A stretch of 64,000 nucleotides of DNA from a virus, in the IMG/VR virus record IMGVR_UViG_3300037200_000120, positions 34,893-98,892 of that record; one strand, given 5' to 3'. Numbering within the stretch: position 1 is the first letter of the stretch; each line of letters begins with the position of its first letter. This document shows positions 27,736 through 35,593 of the stretch, piece by piece. Below the pieces are notes generated by a model. It searched no databases, was not told the DNA's origin, and was given only the letters and a program-made list of their open reading frames with translations. The position numbers were made by a program, and so were the translations under genes.

Positions 27736-28365
27736 TTATTCGCCGGTGGTGTTGGTGAACTGATGCAGGTTGATCGATGTCAGCCACTTGGCGTTGGTCC
27801 CAAGAACGTTGTCGGCCTGTTCCAGCAATCTGAGAACGCGCATCTGAAGCGCGCTGGTCGAGAGCGAGGCGGAACCCAACTGCCAGCCGGAATATCCGGT
27901 GACGGTGGAACCCGCGCCCGCGACGAGATCGACGTTCTTGCCGGGCCCCGGAACGGAGCCGGCGGTCGGGGTCGCGCCCGCCATGTTGCCGTTTTCCTGC
28001 GCCTCGAAGAGCAGGAACGGATCGTCGGCGACCAGGATATACCCGGCCGTCAGCGCCGGCAGATAGACGTTGCTGGCCTGAGTAATCGGGATGATCGGCT
28101 CGCCGCCGTTGACCCGACCCACGACGGAGCCGATCAGGCCATAGGTGCCGATGCCGGAATCGGTGCCGTTGCCAGCGGTGATGATTTGAACGGCGGGGAT
28201 GCCGTTACCGTCGGCCGAACCGCTCAGGATTTGAACGGGATCGCCGATGTAGAGCGCCGTAGCATTGGCCGCCGGAACGTAATAGATGTTCGCGGCGCCG
28301 TTGTACGGGGCTCCTGACCTGTAGCGGTAGGGGATGAGCCCGCGCGCTACGACAGCGTTAGCCAT
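27736..28365 (-). CDS. Capsid-associated (decoration-type) protein
   Basis: A 209-residue protein directly before the capsid gene. The sequence (ARGLIPYRYRSGAPYNGAAN, IYYVPAANATALYIGDPV, then beta-rich Gly/Ala segments) is of the type usually found between scaffold and capsid in podoviruses. Probably decorates or stabilises the head. Assignment by position and composition. Confidence 0.6.
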   Translation of the reverse strand: MANAVVARGLIPYRYRSGAPYNGAANIYYVPAANATALYIGDPVQILSGSADGNGIPAVQIITAGNGTDSGIGTYGLIGSVVGRVNGGEPIIPITQASNVYLPALTAGYILVADDPFLLFEAQENGNMAGATPTAGSVPGPGKNVDLVAGAGSTVTGYSGWQLGSASLSTSALQMRVLRLLEQADNVLGTNAKWLTSINLHQFTNTTGE

Positions 28366-28474
28366 GGGGCTAATCCTTCATGTCGGAGTTTTGGTAGCCG
28401 CTGGCATGATTGGCTGCGGCGCGAAATCGCTGTTGATTGACCCGGAAGAACGAGCCGGGGCCGATGCTCTATGG

Positions 28475-29134
28475 CTATCGACGGGCGTGCGTGGTCGAGA
28501 TCTTGATCCCCCGACCTTCCGAACTGGGGTAGAAACGTTTCTGATCCACCGCGTCCTTGGCGTTGACCATGCCGCGGCGAATGGCGTCCTCGCGCTGGGC
28601 GACATCCTGCTCTTGAGCGGCCATGTCGTCGGCGTGCCATTCCTCGGGGATTTCAAGGAGATGGGAATATTGCGGGACGCCGCCTTCGCGGACGCCGGTC
28701 ACGCGCTGGACGTTCTTGCCTCTGGCATCCTTGACCGGAGTCCAACCGCCTTCTTCGAGTGCGAATTCGATACGACCTGGATTGTCGACGAACCAGTGAC
28801 GATAATAGCCGGGACGGGAGGGATAGGCGAGCTTCTGTTGCGTGGACCCGAACGGGCGCCGATTGGCGCGGGTGCGGCGCGGCGCGTCCGAGGAGGCGTC
28901 GGCCGTGACGCCAGCGCCGACAGGGAGGGCATCCGAAGGCAACGGAGAGGCGCTGGCTCCTTCGAGGCCCTGATTGGCCGCTGAGGGGCTCTGAGCGGCT
29001 TGCTGGGCTTGCGGCGGAGCTGGGTTGACCCCCGCGAGTTGAACGGCGCGGGCGGCGCGCATTTCCTTGGTGAAACCGCGAGGGCGCGGAGCGTCGTGTT
29101 GGGCTGCGTCGGTCATTGATCGATCCTCGCTCAT
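28475..29134 (-). CDS. Hypothetical head-region protein
   Basis: About 219 residues; start chosen where TAATG links it to the scaffold stop. N-terminal half is Ala/Pro/Gln-rich and probably disordered; the C-terminal half has LAYPSRPGYYRHWFVDNPGR and WTPVKDARGKNVQRV, like small ordered structural domains seen in phage head proteins. Role unknown. Confidence 0.65.
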   Translation of the reverse strand: MSEDRSMTDAAQHDAPRPRGFTKEMRAARAVQLAGVNPAPPQAQQAAQSPSAANQGLEGASASPLPSDALPVGAGVTADASSDAPRRTRANRRPFGSTQQKLAYPSRPGYYRHWFVDNPGRIEFALEEGGWTPVKDARGKNVQRVTGVREGGVPQYSHLLEIPEEWHADDMAAQEQDVAQREDAIRRGMVNAKDAVDQKRFYPSSEGRGIKISTTHARR

Positions 29135-30033
29135 TATTCCGGCCACTCGTACAGCGAGACGTATTCATCGCGGGTGAATGGCTTCTTCAGGTGGGCCATT
29201 TGCTTGACTTGCTTGTCGCAAGCCTTCTTGGCTTCCGGAGGAAGGTTTTCGAAGGAATGCGCGTTCTTCTGCCGGGCCGGGGCGCCGTTGGAGGTTCCCA
29301 CGGCGGTCGGCGCGGCACGGCGCGCATTGCCGGCGTCCTCGGTCGTGACGGTCCTGCCGAACTTCTCGGGATGCAAGCGCTGGACCTCCGCTTTGACTTT
29401 GGCGAGCCTGGCCGTGATTGTCAGCGTCGGCTCGTCTTCGCGCAGATCATTGTCGATCGAAGTCGCGGCGCGCTTCAACTGGCGATCATCGTTGAACCAA
29501 GGGTTGGCGTCGATCCACGTTTGAACCTCGGGGGCCAGTTTTACGGCGCCTTGCGTTTCTGCGGCGGACACGACCTTCTTCGGCGGTTCCGGCTTCGCCT
29601 CGTCGAGTTCCTTGAGCTTGGCCTCGACGCCCTTGACGGCGCCGACGTCGGCTTGCGTGATCGCGGTTTCCCGCTGCGCTTCCAATTCGGCGCGGGCTTT
29701 CTCGTAAGCCCGAATTTCGGCCCTGGTCGCGAACTCCCGATAGCCGTTGAACGCCTCCGCCATTTCGGCGAGCTGGCGTTCCATCTTGCCATATTTGTCG
29801 TCCATCGTCCGCAAGGTCTTCTTGAGGACAGGCATGGATTCGGTGGCGATCTCGATATATTGCTCGGGAGGAATCCACTTGTCCTCTGGACCTTTGTACT
29901 GGTCCTTGGGACGCCAGCCCATGCGAAAGGCGCGGGCCTCGATATCGATCTGAGGCGCGGCAGCGGTCTGACTTTCGGCGCCGGCGGTTTCGGTTTCGGC
30001 GCTCGTTTGATCCGCGCCAACTTCGACTTCCAT
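29134..30033 (-). CDS. Scaffolding protein
   Basis: A 299-residue acidic, highly helical protein. A short ordered segment ARAFRMGWRPKDQYKGPED near the start is a hallmark of many phage scaffolds, followed by long coiled coil (KKTLRTMDDKYGKMERQLAE, AELEAQRETAITQADVGAVK) and a conserved WIDANPWFNDDRQLKRAA segment. Encoded just upstream of the capsid genes. It would guide procapsid assembly and be removed on maturation. Confidence 0.8.
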   Translation of the reverse strand: MEVEVGADQTSAETETAGAESQTAAAPQIDIEARAFRMGWRPKDQYKGPEDKWIPPEQYIEIATESMPVLKKTLRTMDDKYGKMERQLAEMAEAFNGYREFATRAEIRAYEKARAELEAQRETAITQADVGAVKGVEAKLKELDEAKPEPPKKVVSAAETQGAVKLAPEVQTWIDANPWFNDDRQLKRAATSIDNDLREDEPTLTITARLAKVKAEVQRLHPEKFGRTVTTEDAGNARRAAPTAVGTSNGAPARQKNAHSFENLPPEAKKACDKQVKQMAHLKKPFTRDEYVSLYEWPE

Positions 30034-30035
30034 TG

Positions 30036-30224
30036 TTACTTGATCTCCTTGATAGTGGGGCCGCTAGTGACACCCACGGAACTTGCCAACCCACGACCCG
30101 CGAGAACTCGATGGATCGTCTCGCCGACCGCATGAACGGGAACTAGAGTTGGACTCGCTGGCTCGGCGGATCGCGCCTTGCGCTCGGCGTAGGCTCTGGC
30201 GAAGTCGCGCTCGGTCTGATGCAT
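30036..30224 (-). CDS. Small protein next to scaffold
   Basis: 62 residues, ATG overlapping the stop of the co-chaperonin gene (TAATG). Basic helical start (QTERDFARAYAERKARSAEP). Unknown function. Confidence 0.6.
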   Translation of the reverse strand: MHQTERDFARAYAERKARSAEPASPTLVPVHAVGETIHRVLAGRGLASSVGVTSGPTIKEIK

Positions 30225-31039
30225 TAGACGAATCCGTCGCCGAACGCGCGGACTCGCGGCCGAGCGCAATCGTCGACCGGCTTACCATCAGGTCCATCAT
30301 TTATGACTGGAGCCGCCTCTTCCCTGATCTCGATCGTCCCGAGGTCGGGTTGATCGCCCTTCCTCAGTTTGGCCAACGCACCCCAGTCGAATGTCGCAAC
30401 CTTAACCGGGTCCAATGTCGCGAACCTAACCGGATGATCGACAGGCATCCGCCACAGACAATCGAGAACCGCATTCCTGTACGCGTAGCCGCGCCCCTTG
30501 TCGTCGCGAATAATGCAAGGAGCGGGCATATCGTTCCATGCGGCGTGGCCGTCCTTCACCACGATTGCAACCTCGTGGATGCAATTGTGAAGGTTTTCGA
30601 AGAGCGTGATTTCTCGCTCTTCCTCGGAGCATTCCCTGATCTCGATCGCCCCGATGCAGTTCTGTTCGCATAGCCGATAGACCTTGCCATCCTTGCCGAG
30701 AACGAGTTGGCCGGAATAGCGCTGCATGTAGATCCGGTCGCCGGGCGAAGGCTTCAACCCTTCCCATCGGCGGGTACGATCGGCATTCCAGAGATAAGCA
30801 TCGGAACCGAGCGCGACGACGACGCCGGATTCGGCGGCCATAGACATCCGATCGGTCGTTTCGACGGTCAGGACTATACCGCCGCTGGTCTTTTCCGCCG
30901 CGCAATCGGGCGCGATCAGCACCATATCCCCGAGGGGATGATAGCCGGACTCGTTGGAGCCGGTCCATTCGGCGGCGACGAATTCGTGTTGCTGGGAGGA
31001 CTTGAGAAGACGGGGCTTGACTTGATCGTGAGGCTTCAT
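30224..31039 (-). CDS. GroES-like co-chaperonin with C-terminal extension
   Basis: A 271-residue protein. Residues about 33-135 match the GroES fold: PLGDMVLIAPDCAAEKTSGG (the GroES core start and roof-loop pattern), a degenerate mobile loop (IVLTVETTDR), SGVVVALGSDA, then PGDRIYMQRYSGQLV and CIGAIEI. GroES itself is about 97 residues; here about 130 extra residues follow, containing NDMPAPCIIRDDKGRGYAY. Known phage precedents (T4 gp31) replace host GroES to fold the capsid protein. Encoded three to five genes from scaffold and capsid, which supports that job. Confidence 0.8.
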   Translation of the reverse strand: MKPHDQVKPRLLKSSQQHEFVAAEWTGSNESGYHPLGDMVLIAPDCAAEKTSGGIVLTVETTDRMSMAAESGVVVALGSDAYLWNADRTRRWEGLKPSPGDRIYMQRYSGQLVLGKDGKVYRLCEQNCIGAIEIRECSEEEREITLFENLHNCIHEVAIVVKDGHAAWNDMPAPCIIRDDKGRGYAYRNAVLDCLWRMPVDHPVRFATLDPVKVATFDWGALAKLRKGDQPDLGTIEIREEAAPVINDGPDGKPVDDCARPRVRAFGDGFV

Positions 31040-31335
31040 AGTTGTTCTGGGGTTGCGGGCTCAGCCTCTTCGTCTGGCCCTGGATAGAAAGTAACCATCG
31101 ACGCGAACGTAAGTTCAGCGATATCGTCGAGTTGCGCGACACGGCCTCTGATTTCGAGATCGCGAACTTCCTCGGTTTTGCCGGCCAACCATTCGGCGAG
31201 ATGCTGTTGGACCAAAGCGCCGCGGAAGTCGGCGAAATACTGCGCGACGACCTTGGAAACGGGATGATGCTTCCAGAGTTTGAAGTCTTGTTCGTTGACG
31301 CCAGAGACGATGGGGGTGGCTGGTTCAGCGCTCAT
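31036..31335 (-). CDS. Hypothetical protein
   Basis: 99 residues from an ATGA-coupled start. Helical, with VSKVVAQYFADFRGALVQQH. No family recognised; part of the small-gene run between portal and co-chaperonin. Confidence 0.6.
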   Translation of the reverse strand: MSAEPATPIVSGVNEQDFKLWKHHPVSKVVAQYFADFRGALVQQHLAEWLAGKTEEVRDLEIRGRVAQLDDIAELTFASMVTFYPGPDEEAEPATPEQL

Positions 31336-31571
31336 CGATCTGGATGCCATCTTTGATCTGGTGACAACGACGCGTACCACTCAAGGAAGTTCAACTTGCG
31401 TTCATCGTCATGGCGGACTAGGTCGCTAATAGGTTCGATCGCATCAAGCATACCGCCGCGCCGCGTCCACGCTTTGTCACCATCGATAGCCACGATGATC
31501 GCTGTAGCGCCAGTACGCGATATGTGGCAGACCAAGTCGCCACGTTTGAAGTTGAGCGGCTCGTCAGACAT
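31332..31571 (-). CDS. Hypothetical small protein
   Basis: 79 residues. FKRGDLVCHISRTGATAIIV looks like a small SH3-like beta-barrel fold. Overlaps both neighbours. Function unknown. Confidence 0.6.
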   Translation of the reverse strand: MSDEPLNFKRGDLVCHISRTGATAIIVAIDGDKAWTRRGGMLDAIEPISDLVRHDDERKLNFLEWYASLSPDQRWHPDR

Positions 31572-31821
31572 AGATCACAGCCTTGACGCCATCGGCGCCG
31601 ATCACGGGCTTGTTGCGGAGCACGATGGGAGCCCGGTTCCGTTCCCATCGACTCGGATTGCGGATACCGTCGGCGATGGCCTCGAGGATAGCTCGCTCGC
31701 GCAGAGATTTGGCTTCCGGCAGGCGATCAAGCTTGTCGGCAAGGGCGCGAGCCGGCGTCGAGAGATAGCCGGCCGCCGCGGTCTGGAACGCAGGCGACAG
31801 ATAGTTGGGGTCGAATGTCAT
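31564..31821 (-). CDS. Hypothetical small protein
   Basis: 85 residues from an ATGA-coupled start (TFDPNYLSPAFQTAAAGY). Helical then basic (PSRWERNRAPIVLRNKPVIG). Not recognised. Confidence 0.6.
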   Translation of the reverse strand: MTFDPNYLSPAFQTAAAGYLSTPARALADKLDRLPEAKSLRERAILEAIADGIRNPSRWERNRAPIVLRNKPVIGADGVKAVIYV

Positions 31822-32123
31822 TTCGGAAAATTCGCCACAAAGAGTTTCGTCAGATCGCCGGGATGAAACGCGTTCGACGGTATATCCTCGACACGCTTGC
31901 CGTCGGCCAAGAGATACGGCGGCGGCTCGAATTCGCTGACGCCACAGCCAGGAATGGCTCGGAGAATCGCGGCGCCGAACTTGTCGCGATCGATCTCCAT
32001 CACGATCTTGAGGCCGTTGCCGTCGGTCGCGGTCGACTGGATAGCGGCGATCATGGCGTCCAACGCGGACATGAACGGCTTTTCTCGGATAACGATCATG
32101 TCGGGACCAATTCGTTTGTTCAT
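31818..32123 (-). CDS. Hypothetical protein next to portal
   Basis: 101 residues, start overlapping the portal stop by four bases. Contains LDAMIAAIQSTATDGNGLKI. No family recognised. Confidence 0.6.
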   Translation of the reverse strand: MNKRIGPDMIVIREKPFMSALDAMIAAIQSTATDGNGLKIVMEIDRDKFGAAILRAIPGCGVSEFEPPPYLLADGKRVEDIPSNAFHPGDLTKLFVANFPK

Positions 32124-34423
32124 GGAGTAACCGCGCCTTGAGCCTGGGGCGCAGCGCCGGGCTGGCCCGTCGAGGCGTCGATCTCCGCGCTGGGATCGTT
32201 CGCCGCCGCGGTTCCGGCAAGCCCGGCGTTGGCTTGGGCATCCATCGCCGTCTTGATCACGTCCAACTGATGCGTGGCCCAGGCCACGTCACTCTGCCCG
32301 ACAGCCTTATCCGCATTGGCCAGGGCCAGAATAGCCTGAGCCCGGAAGTTCAACGCCTTGGCCTGTTCGGATTCGATCAGCGCGGCGTCGTGACGCTCCC
32401 TGAGCTGAAGCCCAGCTTCTTTTTCGGCCTGCTGCATATCCACGGTTTGCTTCTTGATCAGCAGTTCCTGCATCTTCGCCACGATCGCAGGATTCGGCGG
32501 CGGGTTCGCGGTAAAGAGATCGTCGATGTTTTCGATTTGCGCCGCTTCGAGATTGCGGCGGACCAGCTTCTTCTGATCGAATAGCGGATTGCCTTCGTAT
32601 TGTTTGAGAAACCCGGCGCGGCCGAGTTTCTGCATATCCGTGACCATCGTCGGATCGGAGACCGGCTCGACGCCAGAGCCCCTCTCGTAATCCGCACGGG
32701 TGATCTTGCGCCAGTCAGATCCGACCTTGTATTCGGTGTCCTGGTCGAGATAGAGCCGGTTCAAGCGATAGAGCTTGGCGAGCTCCGCTTTGAGCGAGCG
32801 ATGAACCCGCTTGTAGATCGCAGTGAACGTCTTCAACCCCTGTTCGACCATCGCGAGCATCGTCGTGGCAGGCGTATTGGCTGGCATCGCTTCGCCGGTT
32901 AGGACATCCTTGACCCCTGCCACTTCCTTGCCAGCTTCGATCAAGAGGCCGAGCAGCTTGAACAGCACTTCATTCGGGCCCGGAGCCGGGAGCGGCACCA
33001 GTGAATCCCGAACCGATTGGCCAGGCGAGTTGACCGGCTTCCACTCGCCGGGCTGAAACCGGATCTGGCCGGAATTCATCGACAAGCCCTTGCCGATGAA
33101 CCCGCCGCCGACCACGGCGAGATGACCGGCATCGATCATCATGTTGAGCGTCGTGTTGATCGAGGCGTTCAGCGACTTCAATAGTTGCCCGAAGCCAAGA
33201 CCGTATATACCGCCTTCCGTGTTCGGAAGGAAGTTGTAAATCGTGTAATAGTGAACCGGATCGATCTTTTGAATCCGGCCCTTGGTGAAGTTGTACTTTA
33301 TTCCGTCCAACTCGAACCGGGCCACAATCCTGACGACTTTTTGTGATTCCTGGTGAACGGTGACGATATACGGTTCAGGATAGCCGTCATCATCCATATC
33401 ATACCAACGATGCTGCTCCAAGAACAGAATAGGAGCATCAGTATCGCCGTCTTGACCCGTCTGCGGATACGTGATTTCCAGCCAAGTGCCGGCAAGTTCC
33501 TTCTCCTTGATTTCCAAGGGATAGAACGTGATAAGTTCCGTAAGGCGAGGCGCAATTTCCAGCGCTCTGGCCTTGTAATTGATGCAGAGGTCTTTGGCCT
33601 GCACCATCAGGCTCGAATTACGATCCTTGTCGGCGTCGAAGAACGACTTCCGGAACACGCACCCCACGATCGGGAGGATATGCAGGAGTTGATCGGTTTC
33701 CGGCTCCCATTCCGGTTGCTCGTCGAGGAGCTGCCAGGACATGTGTTCGCCGACGCGATCGGCTCGGGTTTGTTTGTAGCCGGGAACCTGGGGCGTGCCG
33801 TCCTTGCCGACCATCCATTGTGACGGGTCGTTGGGATCGGCTTGTAGCGGAGGACCGCCGTTGTGACCTATGCCGGGAGGCGCCGGCGCTTGACCGGGAG
33901 GAGCGCCGGGTTGTGGCGGCTGCTGTTGCGCTTTGGCCGCAGCGGCGGCGGCCACCGCTTGCGGATTGGGAACGCCGTCGTCGGACCCGATGACGACGCC
34001 TTTGACGACTTCCTTCCCGGCGATGATAGCGGGATAGGCGCGAGCCGCGAACTGAATCGCCGCGGTCGTCATCAACGGGAAGATCACGGCCGATGCTTTC
34101 GGCCATGGGTACGACTTCGGCTCCGCTTGCTGCATCGCAAGCTTCATCGCTTCCTCAGACTTGTCCAGCCATTCGGAGCGCGAGTTTTCGTCGATGTCGT
34201 ATTCTCGGCAGACCAGGGCGCCGATCTTGATCAGTTCGTTATCGTCGGGGCCATCGGCTTCCAGCGCGATATTGTTGGAATTGGCCCAGCGATGGAGGCG
34301 TTCGAGGACTTCGGGCTCAGGCGGCTTCAGCGAGGCAAGCTTCGGCGAGCCGTCAGGCGCTATCGGGTTGTCGTCGTCAGTGTCCGCGTCGCCGAGATCG
34401 GCGAGGCCCGAGAGATCGTTCAC
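32120..34423 (-). CDS. Portal protein
   Basis: A 767-residue protein. Features of the P22-like portal family: N-terminal SRSEWLDKSEEAMKLAMQQ, a central WQLLDEQPEWEPETDQLL and ILPIVGCVFRKSFFDADKDR, later FYPLEIKEKELAG, the long crown helices with EVAGVKDVLTGEAMPANTPA, and a coiled-coil barrel near the C-terminus (QQAEKEAGLQLRERHDAALI). A Pro/Gln/Gly-rich insert lies at about residues 160-205. Forms the dodecameric DNA channel; sits between terminase and scaffold genes as usual. Confidence 0.9.
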   Translation of the reverse strand: MNDLSGLADLGDADTDDDNPIAPDGSPKLASLKPPEPEVLERLHRWANSNNIALEADGPDDNELIKIGALVCREYDIDENSRSEWLDKSEEAMKLAMQQAEPKSYPWPKASAVIFPLMTTAAIQFAARAYPAIIAGKEVVKGVVIGSDDGVPNPQAVAAAAAAKAQQQPPQPGAPPGQAPAPPGIGHNGGPPLQADPNDPSQWMVGKDGTPQVPGYKQTRADRVGEHMSWQLLDEQPEWEPETDQLLHILPIVGCVFRKSFFDADKDRNSSLMVQAKDLCINYKARALEIAPRLTELITFYPLEIKEKELAGTWLEITYPQTGQDGDTDAPILFLEQHRWYDMDDDGYPEPYIVTVHQESQKVVRIVARFELDGIKYNFTKGRIQKIDPVHYYTIYNFLPNTEGGIYGLGFGQLLKSLNASINTTLNMMIDAGHLAVVGGGFIGKGLSMNSGQIRFQPGEWKPVNSPGQSVRDSLVPLPAPGPNEVLFKLLGLLIEAGKEVAGVKDVLTGEAMPANTPATTMLAMVEQGLKTFTAIYKRVHRSLKAELAKLYRLNRLYLDQDTEYKVGSDWRKITRADYERGSGVEPVSDPTMVTDMQKLGRAGFLKQYEGNPLFDQKKLVRRNLEAAQIENIDDLFTANPPPNPAIVAKMQELLIKKQTVDMQQAEKEAGLQLRERHDAALIESEQAKALNFRAQAILALANADKAVGQSDVAWATHQLDVIKTAMDAQANAGLAGTAAANDPSAEIDASTGQPGAAPQAQGAVTP

Positions 34424-34728
34424 GCCGCGCCGTTACCGGATGGTCGCGTGCAAATCTCGCCGTCCCCGTCTATCGCCTTCGCAAACCTTCGAACCATTCT
34501 ACCAATCGCGGCGTCGAGATGCCACGCTTGGCCAGCAGAAGCGCAGAAATCGCTTTCGATGGATTCCCCGCTCAGATCGCGCTTCATGACGACCGCGACC
34601 GCGGCGCCAACCACGATTCCGGCTTTCGCCTGTTCGAGATATTCTTCGAAAATCGCGACGATATTAGCCACCGGCTCGCCGTGTGGCGTCGGCACCGAAT
34701 AGCCGGGAAGGGCGACGACTTTGCTCAT
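34420..34728 (-). CDS. Hypothetical protein
   Basis: 102 residues, overlapping the portal start. VANIVAIFEEYLEQAKAGIV resembles a helical domain seen in small phage proteins between terminase and portal. Function unknown. Confidence 0.55.
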   Translation of the reverse strand: MSKVVALPGYSVPTPHGEPVANIVAIFEEYLEQAKAGIVVGAAVAVVMKRDLSGESIESDFCASAGQAWHLDAAIGRMVRRFAKAIDGDGEICTRPSGNGAA

Positions 34729-34735
34729 TGCACAC

Positions 34736-34867
34736 TCACTCGCACGTTCTCCGCCACGCCCATACCTGCCCGTGTTCGTCCATGACGAGAATCTCGCTCG
34801 GCGAAATCGTCCACGCGAGTCCGCAGCAGCGGCGCATCCCGAACCACGCGCAAAGTTCAGCGCTCAT
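34736..34867 (-). CDS. Very small ORF (43 residues)
   Basis: MSAELCAWFGMRRCCGLAWT-type peptide between two coupled genes; three Cys and four Trp. The start is supported only by tight spacing after the upstream stop. A longer upstream reading would overlap the neighbour heavily and was set aside. Confidence 0.4.
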   Translation of the reverse strand: MSAELCAWFGMRRCCGLAWTISPSEILVMDEHGQVWAWRRTCE

Positions 34868-34881
34868 CTTAATCGGGTTTT

Positions 34882-35103
34882 TCAATGCAGCTTCCCCGCT
34901 TCCGCGCGCTCTTCGTCCGTCACTTCGGCCGCAATCCATTTCCCACCCGGGAATGGCCCGGCGACAACACGCAGACATTTGCGGACGCTGACGAATTCCG
35001 CGTCGTCGTCGCCATCAAAAAAATAGTTGGTGATTGGCGCGGTTTCCGAACCGCGCTTGACGACACCGTCGAGAAGATCGACCGAAACCTCGCGTTCGCT
35101 CAT
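34882..35103 (-). CDS. Hypothetical small protein
   Basis: 73 residues, acidic middle (YFFDGDDDAEFVSVRKCLRV). Overlaps the next gene by four bases (ATGA). Not recognised. Confidence 0.6.
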   Translation of the reverse strand: MSEREVSVDLLDGVVKRGSETAPITNYFFDGDDDAEFVSVRKCLRVVAGPFPGGKWIAAEVTDEERAEAGKLH

Positions 35104-35345
35104 TTCGCGATCTTCGCCATGCTGCGGACGTGCTCAGCGGCTATCTTCTTGACCGTTTTCATCAGCGATGGATTCGCCTTGTGCTCCTCGGCTCGCGCAA
35201 TGGTCCGTAACGCATCCTCAGCCTGATATCGCCGCTCCCGAGCGCGATCCTCTTTTGACGAACGCATCGGCGTGTGCATCATCGGGATATCGGCGAGGGC
35301 GACGATCGCTTTGGTTTTCTTCGAAGCGAGTTTCTTGGCGGCCAT
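35100..35345 (-). CDS. Small basic protein
   Basis: 81 residues, Lys-rich start (AAKKLASKKTKAIVAL) and helical body. Could bind nucleic acid; position beside terminase gives no clear function. Confidence 0.55.
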   Translation of the reverse strand: MAAKKLASKKTKAIVALADIPMMHTPMRSSKEDRARERRYQAEDALRTIARAEEHKANPSLMKTVKKIAAEHVRSMAKIAK

Positions 35346-35348
35346 GGC

Positions 35349-35543
35349 TTATGTCTCGATCAACGTTCGCTTCGGATCGGCGCCGACATTCTCGGGGCGC
35401 GCTTCGATCTCGTCCATGATCGCCTTCACGCGAGCACGATCCTCCAATACGCTCGGATCGCCATCGTGCATGGCGAGTTGGATGGCGTTCCAATCGGTCA
35501 GGGACATTCTGATCGGCTGCTTGTCTTTCACCAGATCAACCAT
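35349..35543 (-). CDS. Hypothetical small protein
   Basis: 64 residues. The ATG is preceded by GGAG at good spacing and is preferred to an upstream TTG beside the terminase stop. Contains SLTDWNAIQLAMHDGDPSVL. Unknown. Confidence 0.55.
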   Translation of the reverse strand: MVDLVKDKQPIRMSLTDWNAIQLAMHDGDPSVLEDRARVKAIMDEIEARPENVGADPKRTLIET

Positions 35544-35593
35544 CTTGTCGCTCGCTCCACGCCGCGGACAATGGAGGAATTTTGCCGTCCATC

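Noticed and set aside
27602-27787. 61-codon ORF across capsid exon 1
   Set aside because: It overlaps the true capsid start and intron A in another frame and has no ribosome site.
29116-30135. 339-codon plus-strand frame
   Set aside because: Antisense of the scaffold gene; no domain pattern.
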